Source of the DNA: Mycolicibacterium frederiksbergense
GTDB taxonomy: Bacteria > Actinomycetota > Actinomycetes > Mycobacteriales > Mycobacteriaceae
Assembly: GCF_029893345.1 (NCBI RefSeq)
Contig: NZ_JARXVE010000007.1
Coordinates: forward strand, 272,716-336,715
Direction: 5' to 3'
Length of the DNA stretch: 64,000 bases
In this document: positions 32,954 to 41,566 of the stretch, piece after piece
How positions within the stretch are numbered: the stretch's first letter is position 1
How the letters are laid out: the number at the start of each line of letters is the position of its first letter
The notes under the pieces: model-generated
Seen by the model: the letters and a program-made list of their open reading frames with translations, nothing else
What the model was told of the DNA's origin: nothing
The model's database searches: none
Program-made: the position numbers and the translations under genes

Positions 32954-33781
32954 TTACGCGCTGATGAATTCCTGAAGCTGAGTTTCGTCGGCCAGCCCCC
33001 ACTCGGTGATCCGGTCGGCGACGACCTTGGCCAGCGCGGCCATGTCAAAGATGCCGGCCTCGGCCACCACCGCGACCTTGTCCTGGTAGGCGTCGATGTC
33101 GGCACCGATCACATCGAGCGCGCGGGCCCGGGCGGCGATGGCCGCCACGGTCTCGTCCCGATGGGTCTTCAGCAGGTGGGCGACCAGGTTGGCGAAGAAC
33201 TCCTCGTGCCGCTCCTCATCGAGGACGATCCGGCCGACCATGGACTTCAACACCGGCTCGGCGATCTGCGCCTGCAGGTTACGGGTGTACACCGCGTGCG
33301 AGCGCTCGAAGAACGCCATGAACACCAGCGTCTCGATCTGGCTGTAGCTGTCGGCGCGGTAGCCCTTCATCACGTGCTCGACGCGGACGTCCTCATTGGC
33401 CGTCGGGTCGATCTCGCGGGTGACCACCAGGTAGTTGCGCAGCGCCACGGCGTGCAGATGCTCCTCGGCGGTCCAGCGGCCCAGGAACCGGCCCCACTTC
33501 TCCTCCAGGATGAAGTGCTCGACCAGCTCGCGGTGGTACCCGGACAGGTTGTCCTTGGTGATCAGCAGGATCTCGAGGGCGTCGGTGACTTTCTTGGGCA
33601 GCGTCACCTGGGACGGATCCCAGTCCTGGCCACCGAGGAAGGCGAAGTTCTCGCCCTGGTCGAACGGCACGTAATCGTGCGCGTACCAGAGATCCTCGGT
33701 ATCCAGGTGTCGACGCAGCTCAGCCTCAACAACCGGCTCGAGCTCCAGGGTCAGCGCATTAGCTACAGGTTTCTGTGCCAT
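32954..33781 (-). CDS. desA2: Acyl-ACP desaturase DesA2
   Basis: 275 residues, the length of DesA2 (Rv1094), an essential ferritin-like di-iron protein linked to mycolic acid precursor desaturation. Iron-ligand motifs are visible as EEKWGRFLGRWTAEEHLH near residue 96 and DEERHEEF near residue 190. The family performs oxygen-dependent desaturation of acyl-ACP. The ATG at 33781 is preceded by TTACAGTTACTGC, so a leaderless start from the TACAGT hexamer is likely; the frame is open to 33919 but without support. Confidence 0.93.
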   Translation of the reverse strand: MAQKPVANALTLELEPVVEAELRRHLDTEDLWYAHDYVPFDQGENFAFLGGQDWDPSQVTLPKKVTDALEILLITKDNLSGYHRELVEHFILEEKWGRFLGRWTAEEHLHAVALRNYLVVTREIDPTANEDVRVEHVMKGYRADSYSQIETLVFMAFFERSHAVYTRNLQAQIAEPVLKSMVGRIVLDEERHEEFFANLVAHLLKTHRDETVAAIAARARALDVIGADIDAYQDKVAVVAEAGIFDMAALAKVVADRITEWGLADETQLQEFISA

Positions 33782-33860
33782 GCAGTAACTGTAACCCGGA
33801 TTCACACGTTCTGAAAATCCGGTCGGCGCGTGTCGCGCCGGACCGGACCAGAGCGTCGAA

Positions 33861-35324
33861 TCAGAGGGTGAGACCCGGGTACAGCGGGTTGGCGTCGAGC
33901 AGCTCGGCAGAGGCCGCATGCACGCGCTCGGCGGTGCCGTCGGCCAGCTTGTACTTGGCTTTCGACGTCCCGTCGGGCTGGGTGTTGGACAGCACGTCGA
34001 CGATCAGCTCGGCGACCCGGTCGAAATCGTCGGCGCCGAATCCGCGGCTGGTCAGCGCCGGGGTGCCCAGCCGGACGCCGCTGGTGTACCAGGCCCCGTT
34101 CGGGTCGGCCGGGACGGCGTTGCGGTTGGTGACGACGCCGGCGTCCAGCAGCGCGGACTCGGCCTGGCGGCCGGTCAGCCCGAACGAGCGCACGTCGAGC
34201 AGCACCAGGTGGTTGTCGGTGCCGCCGGTGACCAGGCCCGCATCCCGCTTGACGAAGCCGTTGGCCAGCGCCTGGGCGTTGTCGGCGACCTGCTGGGCGT
34301 AGGTCTGGAACGCCGGCTGGCGGGCCTCGGCCAGCGCGACGGCCTTGGCCGCCATGACGTGGCTCAGCGGGCCGCCGAGCACCATCGGGCAGCCCTTGTC
34401 CACGGCCGGGGCGAATTCCTCGGTGGCCAGCACCATGCCGCCGCGGGGGCCGCGCAGCGACTTGTGCGTGGTGGTGGTGGTGACGTGAGCGTGCGGCACC
34501 GGGTTCTCGTCGCCGGTGAACACTTTGCCGGCCACCAGGCCGGCGAAGTGCGCCATGTCGACCATCAGGGTGGCGCCGACCTCGTCGGCGATCTCACGCA
34601 TCTTGGCGAAGTTCACCCGGCGCGGGTAGGCCGAGTAGCCGGCGACCAGCACCAACGGCTTGAATTCGCGGGCCGCGGCGGCGACGGCGTCATAGTCCAG
34701 GAACCCGGTCTCGGGGTTGGTTCCGTAGCTGTGCTGATGGAACATCTTGCCCGAGATGTTGGGCCGGAAGCCGTGGGTCAGGTGCCCGCCGGCGTCCAGC
34801 GACATGCCCAGCAGACGCTGGTTGCCCAGCTTGTTGCGCAGCGTCTCCCAGTCCGCCTCGGACAGGTCGTTGACATGCTTGGCGCCGAGTTCGGCCAGGC
34901 CGGGCGCCTCCACCTTGGTGGCCAGGATGGCCCAGTAGGCAACGAGATTGGCGTCGATGCCGGAGTGCGGCTGCACGTAGGCGTAGGGGGCGCCGAACAA
35001 TTCGCGAGCGTGCTCGGCGGCCAGCGCCTCGACGGTGTCGACGTTCTGACAGCCCGCGTAGAACCGGTGCCCGACGGTGCCCTCGGCGTACTTGTCGGAG
35101 AACCAGGTGCCCATGGTGAGCAGCACGGCCGGGGAGGCGTAATTCTCGCTGGCGATCAGCTTGAGCGAATCACGTTGATCGGCAAGCTCTTTACGGGTGG
35201 CTGCGGCGACCCGGGGCTCGACCGATTCGATGACCTGCAATGCGGCCTGGTAGGCGGCCGAAGAAGTGGAGGCGTAATCGACGCCGGAAGCCGCGGGCAA
35301 GGTGGATGACGAGTCTGCTGCCAT
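33861..35324 (-). CDS. glyA: Serine hydroxymethyltransferase, long form
   Basis: 487 residues. PLP enzyme converting serine and tetrahydrofolate to glycine and 5,10-methylene-THF. The PLP lysine lies in TTTTHKSLRGPRGG, and KLIASENYASPAVL, HSGIDANLVAYWAIL and GGHLTHGF are conserved. Compared with the roughly 426-residue form it has a longer N-terminus (about 45 residues) and an insertion of about 30 residues between HSGIDANLVAYW and GGHLTHGF. This long form is known from actinobacteria. The start is ATG 35324. It occupies the glyA1 (Rv1093) position between desA2 and coaA. Confidence 0.93.
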   Translation of the reverse strand: MAADSSSTLPAASGVDYASTSSAAYQAALQVIESVEPRVAAATRKELADQRDSLKLIASENYASPAVLLTMGTWFSDKYAEGTVGHRFYAGCQNVDTVEALAAEHARELFGAPYAYVQPHSGIDANLVAYWAILATKVEAPGLAELGAKHVNDLSEADWETLRNKLGNQRLLGMSLDAGGHLTHGFRPNISGKMFHQHSYGTNPETGFLDYDAVAAAAREFKPLVLVAGYSAYPRRVNFAKMREIADEVGATLMVDMAHFAGLVAGKVFTGDENPVPHAHVTTTTTHKSLRGPRGGMVLATEEFAPAVDKGCPMVLGGPLSHVMAAKAVALAEARQPAFQTYAQQVADNAQALANGFVKRDAGLVTGGTDNHLVLLDVRSFGLTGRQAESALLDAGVVTNRNAVPADPNGAWYTSGVRLGTPALTSRGFGADDFDRVAELIVDVLSNTQPDGTSKAKYKLADGTAERVHAASAELLDANPLYPGLTL

Positions 35325-35372
35325 GGCTTTTAGCGTAGTCGGAGCGGTCGAGGTGATCACCAGGGCCTGGCG

Positions 35373-36638
35373 TCAGCCCTGCAGCGTCGACGGGATGAGC
35401 GGCTCGTCGAGCAGCCGACCGAACCGCTGGGTGAGGCTGACATCGGCGGGCCGGGCGTCCAGCCAACCGCGCAACAACCGGTAACCCTCGACGTAGGTGC
35501 TGGTGTAGGCCCGCCACAGCGGTGAGGACAAGAAGCGCAGCGTCTGCTTGGCCCGATCGTCGTTGATCAGCAGCCACCGTTTGAGGAACTCGACCACCTC
35601 GTCGACGTCGCGATGCTCATCGTGCAGCATCAGCGCGGCATCCTGGCGCACATCGGCCAGCCCGGCCACCGCCTCGGAAATGGCCTCGGCGCGCTGCCCA
35701 TCGAACCGCAGGCCCAGATCGGCGTAGATGTCCGCGGCCCAGGCACCCCAGCCCGATCCGACGATCGCGTCCAGCGCCAGATCGGCCAGGCCCTCGGCCA
35801 TCAGGCACTGCGGGGTGTTGACCAGAAAGATGGTCTGTTCGGCGTGCCCGTCGCGCTCCACCAGACCGGCCTCTTTGCGGCAGTGTTCGGTGTGGTGGCC
35901 CGGGTAGGACTCGTGCGCGACCAGTCGGGGCAGGTTGGCCATCTGTTGCTTGAGGTCGGCGTTGACCGCGACGGTCGACTTGTAGTCGCCCAGGTAGTAG
36001 TTGAACCCCGACCAGGGTTTGTCGGTGACCACCTCGTAGGTGATGGTCTCGGTCTCGGGCAGTGGATATTCGGCGCGCACCTTGTCGCGCAGGGCCGAGG
36101 AGAACGCGTGGATGCACTCCTCCAGGCGGGCCGGCGGAATCTCGTCGCCGGTGCGGTGCGCCTGGATCCGGTCGGCCAGCGGGCCGGTGCCGCCGAGGGC
36201 TTCGTCGAGCTTGGCGTGGGCCTGACGGTATTTTTCCGGATCCCCCTTGCTGATCCGCACGTCGAAATAGGCCTGTACCTCGTCGACGAAACCGACCTGC
36301 TCACGGGCGAATTTGCGTCCCGCGCAGCTGAGTGCGCGCAGATGTGCGGCGATGTAGGCGGCCCGATCCCGGTCCAGGTCATCGGGGATCTGGCCGAGCA
36401 GCCGGTCGGCCTGGCGGGCCAGATCGGCCGGGTCGGGCGCGGGCTCGTTGTCGACCGTGCGCCGCAGTTGCGGATCGCCGGTGAAGGAATCGACGTAACC
36501 ATCCTCAACCCGGTTGAAGCGCAGTCCGAGAAGCAGGTATTCGCGAATCAGCGTTTCGGAGCCCGCCGCTGCGCCGGTCCTTGAGCCGTTCCCTGCGCCG
36601 GTCTCCAAGTCCACCCCAAAGTCCATCCCGTTAGGCAT
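35373..36638 (-). CDS. DUF885-like putative metallopeptidase
   Basis: 421 residues, mostly helical. The motif HESYPGHHTEHCRKE near residue 215 resembles the zinc-binding HExxxH-type helix of DUF885 proteins, and a downstream segment CLMAEGLADLALDAI could supply a glutamate ligand, giving a gluzincin-like site. Substrate unknown. The ATG at 36638 gives MPNGMDFGVDL; another ATG four codons later is possible. It is divergent from coaA with 29 bases between, so promoters overlap. No signal peptide is seen, so it is probably cytoplasmic. Confidence 0.8.
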   Translation of the reverse strand: MPNGMDFGVDLETGAGNGSRTGAAAGSETLIREYLLLGLRFNRVEDGYVDSFTGDPQLRRTVDNEPAPDPADLARQADRLLGQIPDDLDRDRAAYIAAHLRALSCAGRKFAREQVGFVDEVQAYFDVRISKGDPEKYRQAHAKLDEALGGTGPLADRIQAHRTGDEIPPARLEECIHAFSSALRDKVRAEYPLPETETITYEVVTDKPWSGFNYYLGDYKSTVAVNADLKQQMANLPRLVAHESYPGHHTEHCRKEAGLVERDGHAEQTIFLVNTPQCLMAEGLADLALDAIVGSGWGAWAADIYADLGLRFDGQRAEAISEAVAGLADVRQDAALMLHDEHRDVDEVVEFLKRWLLINDDRAKQTLRFLSSPLWRAYTSTYVEGYRLLRGWLDARPADVSLTQRFGRLLDEPLIPSTLQG

Positions 36639-36667
36639 GCCCCAACCGTAGATGCAAGACTGACCGG

Positions 36668-37606
36668 ATGCCGCGGCCGAGCGAGCCGAGCCCCTATGTG
36701 GAGTTCGACCGAAGTCAATGGCGTGCTTTGCGCATGTCGACACCGCTGAAACTCACCGAGAACGAGCTGCTGCGCCTACGGGGTCTGGGCGAGAAACTCG
36801 ACCTGCTCGAGGTCGAAGAGGTCTACCTGCCGCTGGCCCGGTTGATCCATTTGCAGGTGGCCGCCCGGCAGCGGTTGTTCGCCGCCACCGCCGAGTTCCT
36901 CGGTGAGCCGCAGCAGAATCCGGACCGGCCGGTGCCGTTCGTCATCGGTGTGGCGGGCAGCGTGGCGGTCGGGAAATCGACCACCGCCCGTGTGCTGCAG
37001 GCCCTGCTGGCCCGCTGGGGGCACCATCCCCGCGTCGACCTGGTCACCACCGACGGGTTCCTGTATCCCAACAAGGAGCTGAACCGTCGGAACCTCATGC
37101 ACCGCAAGGGGTTCCCGGAAAGCTATGACCGACGCGGGTTGATGCGGTTCGTCACCGCGGTGAAATCCGGCGCCGACGAGGTCTGCGCGCCGGTGTACTC
37201 CCACCTGCTCTACGACATCGTGCCGGGCGAGAATCAGGTGGTTCGGCATCCGGACATCCTCATTCTCGAAGGCCTCAACGTCCTGCAGACCGGGCCCGCG
37301 TTGATGGTCTCGGACCTGTTCGACTTCTCGGTGTACGTCGACGCCCGCATCGAGGACATCGAGAAGTGGTACATCTCCCGGTTCCTGACGATGCGCTCGA
37401 CGGCGTTCGCCGATCCGGCCTCACACTTCCACCACTACTCGACTCTGACCGATGAGCAGGCCGTGTTCGCCGCGCGCGACATCTGGCATTCCATCAACCG
37501 GCCCAACCTGATCGAGAACATCCTGCCGACCCGGCCGCGGGCCACCCTGGTGCTGCGCAAGGATGCCGACCACGCGATCAACCGGCTGCGGCTGCGCAAG
37601 CTGTAG
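36668..37606 (+). CDS. coaA: Type I pantothenate kinase
   Basis: 312 residues. CoaA phosphorylates pantothenate, the first step of coenzyme A synthesis, and is feedback-inhibited by CoA. The P-loop GVAGSVAVGKST lies at residues 94-105, with VDLVTTDGFLYPN, NRRNLMHRKGFPESYD and FVTAVKSG as substrate and CoA-contact segments. Length and sequence match M. tuberculosis CoaA (Rv1092c). The gene ends three bases before the convergent monooxygenase gene. Confidence 0.97.
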   Translation: MPRPSEPSPYVEFDRSQWRALRMSTPLKLTENELLRLRGLGEKLDLLEVEEVYLPLARLIHLQVAARQRLFAATAEFLGEPQQNPDRPVPFVIGVAGSVAVGKSTTARVLQALLARWGHHPRVDLVTTDGFLYPNKELNRRNLMHRKGFPESYDRRGLMRFVTAVKSGADEVCAPVYSHLLYDIVPGENQVVRHPDILILEGLNVLQTGPALMVSDLFDFSVYVDARIEDIEKWYISRFLTMRSTAFADPASHFHHYSTLTDEQAVFAARDIWHSINRPNLIENILPTRPRATLVLRKDADHAINRLRLRKL

Positions 37607-37609
37607 CGG

Positions 37610-39049
37610 TCAGCCGACCAGCGGGCCACACCGCACGTTGAAGCGTTCACCCACGGTGTCGAGCGTGCGGCGCAGGTGTTCACGCTGGCCGCGGTGGGTC
37701 CGGACGAACCGCAACGCCCCTGCGGTACGCCGGTGCCACGGGTACCAGCGGTCGAAGTCCAGACCGCACTCGCTGAATACCTGTCTCGGGACACTGTCGA
37801 AGATGAGTCCCAGGTTGTACTGGACCAACGAGAACAGCGTGTACGGCAGCACCGGCTTGTTCTTGTCCAGCAGATCCTGCATGTCCAGTTCGTAGAGCGG
37901 GATCTCGTTCAGCTTGTCCAGGAACAGCAGATGACTGGTGAAGTAGGCCATGAACGAGGTCAGATGCATTGTGGCCGAACGTGGTTGTATCGATATCACC
38001 GCGCCGCCGGGGGAAACATACGGCTCGTAGGGATGCTCAAAGTTGGTGAGATAGCCGGTGCAGTTGATGATCCAACTGCCCGGCTGGATGGTTTTCGTTG
38101 CGCCGCTTCGCAGTACCAGATCGGTGGTGTCGTTACGGTCGACAACGTCGACGAGATGGTCCATGATCACGTCATTGAGCCCGGCGCCGATCGTGCGGTT
38201 CTCGGCCTCGGAGAGCATGCCCAATAGGAAGTTCCCGGTCTGCGGCGTCAGCCAGGTGCCGTACGCGGAGCGGTACCAGCTCCGCACCTCGGCTTCGTTG
38301 GTGCCGTCGAATCGCTGGCACATCTCGAAAGCGATATCGCCCAGGGTGCCGACACCCCACCATCGCCGAATGCCCTTGGGAAAAAACCGATCCCGGTTGT
38401 TGAAGAAAGTCCCCGACCCCGCAACCAGGTTGACCTCACGCCCGGGGTACCGGGTGATCACGGCATGTGCGGTATCCATGGCGGTCTTGCCGCCACCGAT
38501 GATCCACACCGGGGCATCGCTGTCCCGGATCTCTCCATCCCGGACATCGCAGTAATCCGGCGACACCGAATGCACACGGCTACTGGACAGTTCGAGCGGT
38601 TGGTTGGGTGTCACCCGCAGGCCGTAGGCCTTGATCAACCGTGGCGTCTCGACGACACGAGTCTCACCGTCAGCATCTCGGCAGGTGACCCGGACCGTCG
38701 CGCCGATCTGCTCTTCGGATACGAATTCCCAGCCGTAGCGTGCATCGACGGTCACCTTGGTGTTGATCTCGTCGAGGCAGTGCGCGAAATGTCCGAGCAC
38801 CTCGTCCTTGGTGGCCAGATAGGACCGTTCGCGGCCCAGTGTCCATTCGATGTTGCCCGCGGTGAAGATCGGGTGTGGTTGGTGCAGCCGGACATACGGA
38901 TAGGTGTCGATCCACATCCCGCCGACGCGGCGGCGCCGGTCGATCAGGATCACTTTCTGGTCGTGACGTAGATAGCGGCTCGCGACGAACAGCGCATTGA
39001 GCCCGGCGATACCGGCCCCCACGACACACAGATCAGATGACTCCGTCAC
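37610..39049 (-). CDS. Flavin-containing monooxygenase-like protein
   Basis: 479 residues with an FAD-binding motif VVGAGIAGLNAL at the N-terminus, GGMWIDTYPYVRLHQP resembling the group B flavoprotein monooxygenase segment, and a second nucleotide-binding motif IIGGGKTAMDTAH for NADPH, followed by NCTGYLTNFEHP. Such enzymes oxygenate ketones, amines or sulfides. The GTG at 39049 has GGAGG six bases upstream, deciding against an ATG at 39103. A 16-base palindrome lies 57 bases upstream. Substrate unknown; this gene is not part of the M. tuberculosis block. Confidence 0.85.
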   Translation of the reverse strand: MTESSDLCVVGAGIAGLNALFVASRYLRHDQKVILIDRRRRVGGMWIDTYPYVRLHQPHPIFTAGNIEWTLGRERSYLATKDEVLGHFAHCLDEINTKVTVDARYGWEFVSEEQIGATVRVTCRDADGETRVVETPRLIKAYGLRVTPNQPLELSSSRVHSVSPDYCDVRDGEIRDSDAPVWIIGGGKTAMDTAHAVITRYPGREVNLVAGSGTFFNNRDRFFPKGIRRWWGVGTLGDIAFEMCQRFDGTNEAEVRSWYRSAYGTWLTPQTGNFLLGMLSEAENRTIGAGLNDVIMDHLVDVVDRNDTTDLVLRSGATKTIQPGSWIINCTGYLTNFEHPYEPYVSPGGAVISIQPRSATMHLTSFMAYFTSHLLFLDKLNEIPLYELDMQDLLDKNKPVLPYTLFSLVQYNLGLIFDSVPRQVFSECGLDFDRWYPWHRRTAGALRFVRTHRGQREHLRRTLDTVGERFNVRCGPLVG

Positions 39050-39105
39050 GGCGACCTCCAGAATCCGGATGCGCCCAGTGTGGTCGCGCCGGCCCGGGAT
39101 CACAT

Positions 39106-39121
39106 GAGTAGTCGACTACTC
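39106..39121. promoter_or_regulatory. Perfect 16-base palindrome upstream of monooxygenase
   Basis: GAGTAGTCGACTACTC reads the same on both strands. It lies 57 bases upstream of the monooxygenase start and about 50 bases past the stop of the small membrane protein gene. With no loop it is a better dimeric operator than a terminator. Confidence 0.5.
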
Positions 39122-39170
39122 GAATGCGGATCGCCCAGAGCCACAGGGCCCTGGGCGATCCTGGCGTGGG

Positions 39171-39569
39171 TCAGGCCGGGATTCGACGGACCCCGACGTA
39201 CTGCCACTCGGCCATCACCAGCGTGTAGATCCCGGTGAGGATGACGACCACGACGCCCGCGGTGGTGAGCTCCATGGTGAAGACGGCGGCCAAGGCGATC
39301 ACCGTGCACGTCGCGTTGGCGATCGCGGTGCCGATACCGGCCGGGCGCACCCGTTCGATCGCGGCGAGGGCGAATACCGCGATGCCGTAGACGACCGAGA
39401 AGATCCCGACGCCGTATCCGACGGATGTGGCCAGCCCAGTCAGCTCCGAGAACCATCCGGCCGCGGCGAGTAGGACGATCCCGGCGATGGCGACCAATAC
39501 TGCGTCGACCCGCATCGCCAGGCGCAGCAACGCGTCGGTGGCGGTACGGGTGGTGGTGATGGCGGTCAT
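39171..39569 (-). CDS. Small four-helix membrane protein, copy A
   Basis: 132 residues with four hydrophobic segments (VLVAIAGIVLLAAAGWF, VGYGVGIFSVVYGIAVFAL, GTAIANATCTVIALAAVF, GVVVVILTGIYTLVMA). The start MTAITTTRTATDALLRLAMRVDAVL is shared in pattern with the gene at 39633, so the two are tandem paralogues. A GGGAGAGTC segment precedes the ATG. No family function is recognised. It may form an operon with the paralogue, 63 bases apart, and the multi-TM gene at 40176. Confidence 0.75.
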   Translation of the reverse strand: MTAITTTRTATDALLRLAMRVDAVLVAIAGIVLLAAAGWFSELTGLATSVGYGVGIFSVVYGIAVFALAAIERVRPAGIGTAIANATCTVIALAAVFTMELTTAGVVVVILTGIYTLVMAEWQYVGVRRIPA

Positions 39570-39632
39570 GACTCTCCCTATCTGGTGGTGTTGGTGGTGC
39601 AGTGATCGACGAGCGGTACGGCTAGGTGGGTG

Positions 39633-40043
39633 TCACATCAGGCGGCGCACGCCGCGGTACTGGAGCCAGGCCAACCCGGCGGTGGCGCAGACGAAACCGA
39701 GCACGAGATCGACACCGGTCCCGGTCAACGACAACCAGCCGGCCAGGATGGCGGTGACCATGGCGATCGCGAAGGACACGTTGCCGGCGACGGTGGCGAT
39801 CCCGACCCGCCGAATGTGCGCGACGGCGGCGAGGACGTAGAGCAACGCCCCGTAGCCGACCAGGGCGGCGCCGACGAACCACCCGGCAGTGGGTGACAGG
39901 CCGGCGACGCGGGACAACTGATCAGCGGCCATCGCCACGAAAAGGCCGACGGCCGCACACAGAGTCGCGTCGGCGCGCAGCGCGAACCGCAGCAGCGAAT
40001 CGCTGGAATCGGACAGTGGTGGTCGGGTGATGATGGCGGTCAT
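39633..40043 (-). CDS. Small four-helix membrane protein, copy B
   Basis: 136 residues, paralogous to the preceding gene: the same start pattern (MTAIITRPP, then LLRFALRADATLCAAVG), four hydrophobic segments and a similar end (GLAWLQYRGVRRLM versus MAEWQYVGVRRIPA). GAGGAGCCCGAC precedes the ATG. Upstream, four short direct repeats at 40091-40143 are placed as an operator would be. Function unknown. Confidence 0.75.
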   Translation of the reverse strand: MTAIITRPPLSDSSDSLLRFALRADATLCAAVGLFVAMAADQLSRVAGLSPTAGWFVGAALVGYGALLYVLAAVAHIRRVGIATVAGNVSFAIAMVTAILAGWLSLTGTGVDLVLGFVCATAGLAWLQYRGVRRLM

Positions 40044-40090
40044 GTCGGGCTCCTCGGTGCTGAGGGTGTCGAGCGTTGGAACACCTCAGA

Positions 40091-40143
40091 CACTGCTCAT
40101 CGGGCACTGCCAGATCGACGCCAGACACTGCCAATCACTGCCA
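40091..40143. repeat. Four CACTGC direct repeats upstream of membrane genes
   Basis: CACTGC occurs at 40091 and CACTGCCA at 40105, 40126 and 40136, all in the same orientation (TGGCAGTG in the sense of the downstream genes). Start-to-start spacings are 14, 21 and 10 bases. They lie 48-100 bases upstream of the start at 40043, after the end of the multi-TM protein gene, and look like a multi-site operator. Confidence 0.55.
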
Positions 40144-40175
40144 AGACCAGGTCAGCGGCAGTTCTCCGGCCGCAG

Positions 40176-41549
40176 CTATCGACCCGCGGAGCCGACCACC
40201 GGCGTCAGATCCCCGCGCAGATCCGCGGCGATCACCCGCGCGGCCGCGTTCTGCCAGTTGTGCAGCGAGCGCTGCGGCACCTCGGTCACCAACCATTGCC
40301 AGGCTTGGCGGGCGACCGGATCCAGGCCGGCCGCGGTGGCGTTCTGCGCGTAGGCGCGAACGCCGACGACGTAGGGGAAATAGAGCGAGTTGTAGTGGCG
40401 CCATTGCTCGGTCGTGCCGAAGTCGCCGCTGTCGCGGGGTTTGAGCGCGGCAATCCGGTCGGCCAGCAACGCCTTGAGCTCGTTGGCCCGTTCCAGGGGC
40501 TGATCCGGTGCCCCGCGCCGCGCCAGCCCCGCGTCGACGGCGGGCAGAGCGGTCAGCGGACTGGCGACGAGTTTGGACAGGTCGCCGTAGTGGCCGAGGG
40601 CACGGCGAGTCAGCCGCACGAACGCGTCGTCGTCGATTCCGCCCAGCGGGTGATCCGATCGCAGCGGCAGGGCGGCCTCGGTCTGGCGCAGTGCCTCACG
40701 GTCGGCACGCAGGTCCGGTGACCGGAAGAAGGCCAGCCGGTCGAACAGTCCGGCCAGCGGGTCGGCGAGCACCTCCACCGCCACCGCGACGGCCAGGCTG
40801 GTGAACAACAGCACCGTCATCACGGTGCGGCCGGTTCCGGCGTTCAGCACGGCCATCCCGATCAGGGCCTGGGCGGCGAACGGGACCGCGATCACCAGCG
40901 TGCCGACGATCGAGCGCCGCATGTCAGCACGCAGCGCCTGGCCTTCGTCGAAGGCGTCCCAGATCGCGACCGCGACACCGAGCAGCGCCACGTCGAATCC
41001 GGTGGAGGCCAATGCCAACCAGCTCGGCACCAACCCGAGCGGGATCACCAGGATCGCGTTGCCCAACGCGAAGAACAACGTCGCGACGATGATGAAGCCC
41101 ACCACCGACCCGGGTTTGGCGCCGCCGAGCACGGCCTTGACCATGGCGCCCAGCGAGGACAACGAGATCACCGCGAACAGCACCCAGTGACCGGGCCGCA
41201 GCGGGCCGTCGACACTGCCCGCCAGCCCCGCCCCGACCAGCGCCAGCACCGCGACGGCGAAGATCGCCGCGATCTCCCCGGCACGGGACCGGAACGTATC
41301 GGCCGGGCGGGATAGCTCCACCAGCACCGCGAACCAGGCGATACCCGGCACCGCCACCAGGTAGATCTCGATGCGACTGAGCAATTCGGAGCCGGTCACC
41401 AGCCGTACCGCGTCGAGCGCGACCACGACCGCGAAACTGGTCAGCCCGATCGCGGCGAGGACCAGGACGGGTTTACGCGGATCGCGGGCCAGCAGGTACA
41501 GACCCAGCCACCAGCTGAGCGTGAAGACCACTGCCGACAGCGCAGCCAT
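40176..41549 (-). CDS. Multi-TM protein with soluble C-terminal domain
   Basis: 457 residues. About seven to nine hydrophobic segments fill the first 265 residues (MAALSAVVFTLSWWLGLYLL onwards), similar in layout to 7TM signalling modules. The C-terminal roughly 190 residues are soluble and include LADRIAALKP, a segment with HYNSLYFPYVVGVRAYAQN, and VTEVPQRSLHNWQNAAARVIAADLR, which looks like a helix-turn-helix but is not assigned to a family. It could be a membrane-bound sensor-regulator acting on the repeats just downstream; that is inference. It shares its strand with the two small membrane genes. Confidence 0.75.
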   Translation of the reverse strand: MAALSAVVFTLSWWLGLYLLARDPRKPVLVLAAIGLTSFAVVVALDAVRLVTGSELLSRIEIYLVAVPGIAWFAVLVELSRPADTFRSRAGEIAAIFAVAVLALVGAGLAGSVDGPLRPGHWVLFAVISLSSLGAMVKAVLGGAKPGSVVGFIIVATLFFALGNAILVIPLGLVPSWLALASTGFDVALLGVAVAIWDAFDEGQALRADMRRSIVGTLVIAVPFAAQALIGMAVLNAGTGRTVMTVLLFTSLAVAVAVEVLADPLAGLFDRLAFFRSPDLRADREALRQTEAALPLRSDHPLGGIDDDAFVRLTRRALGHYGDLSKLVASPLTALPAVDAGLARRGAPDQPLERANELKALLADRIAALKPRDSGDFGTTEQWRHYNSLYFPYVVGVRAYAQNATAAGLDPVARQAWQWLVTEVPQRSLHNWQNAAARVIAADLRGDLTPVVGSAGR

Positions 41550-41566
41550 GGGTCAAGTTTGGCACG

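Noticed and set aside
33784..33860. KstR-like sequence (TTCACACGTTCTGA) upstream of desA2
   Set aside because: Only the GTT half-site fits; the AAC half is missing.
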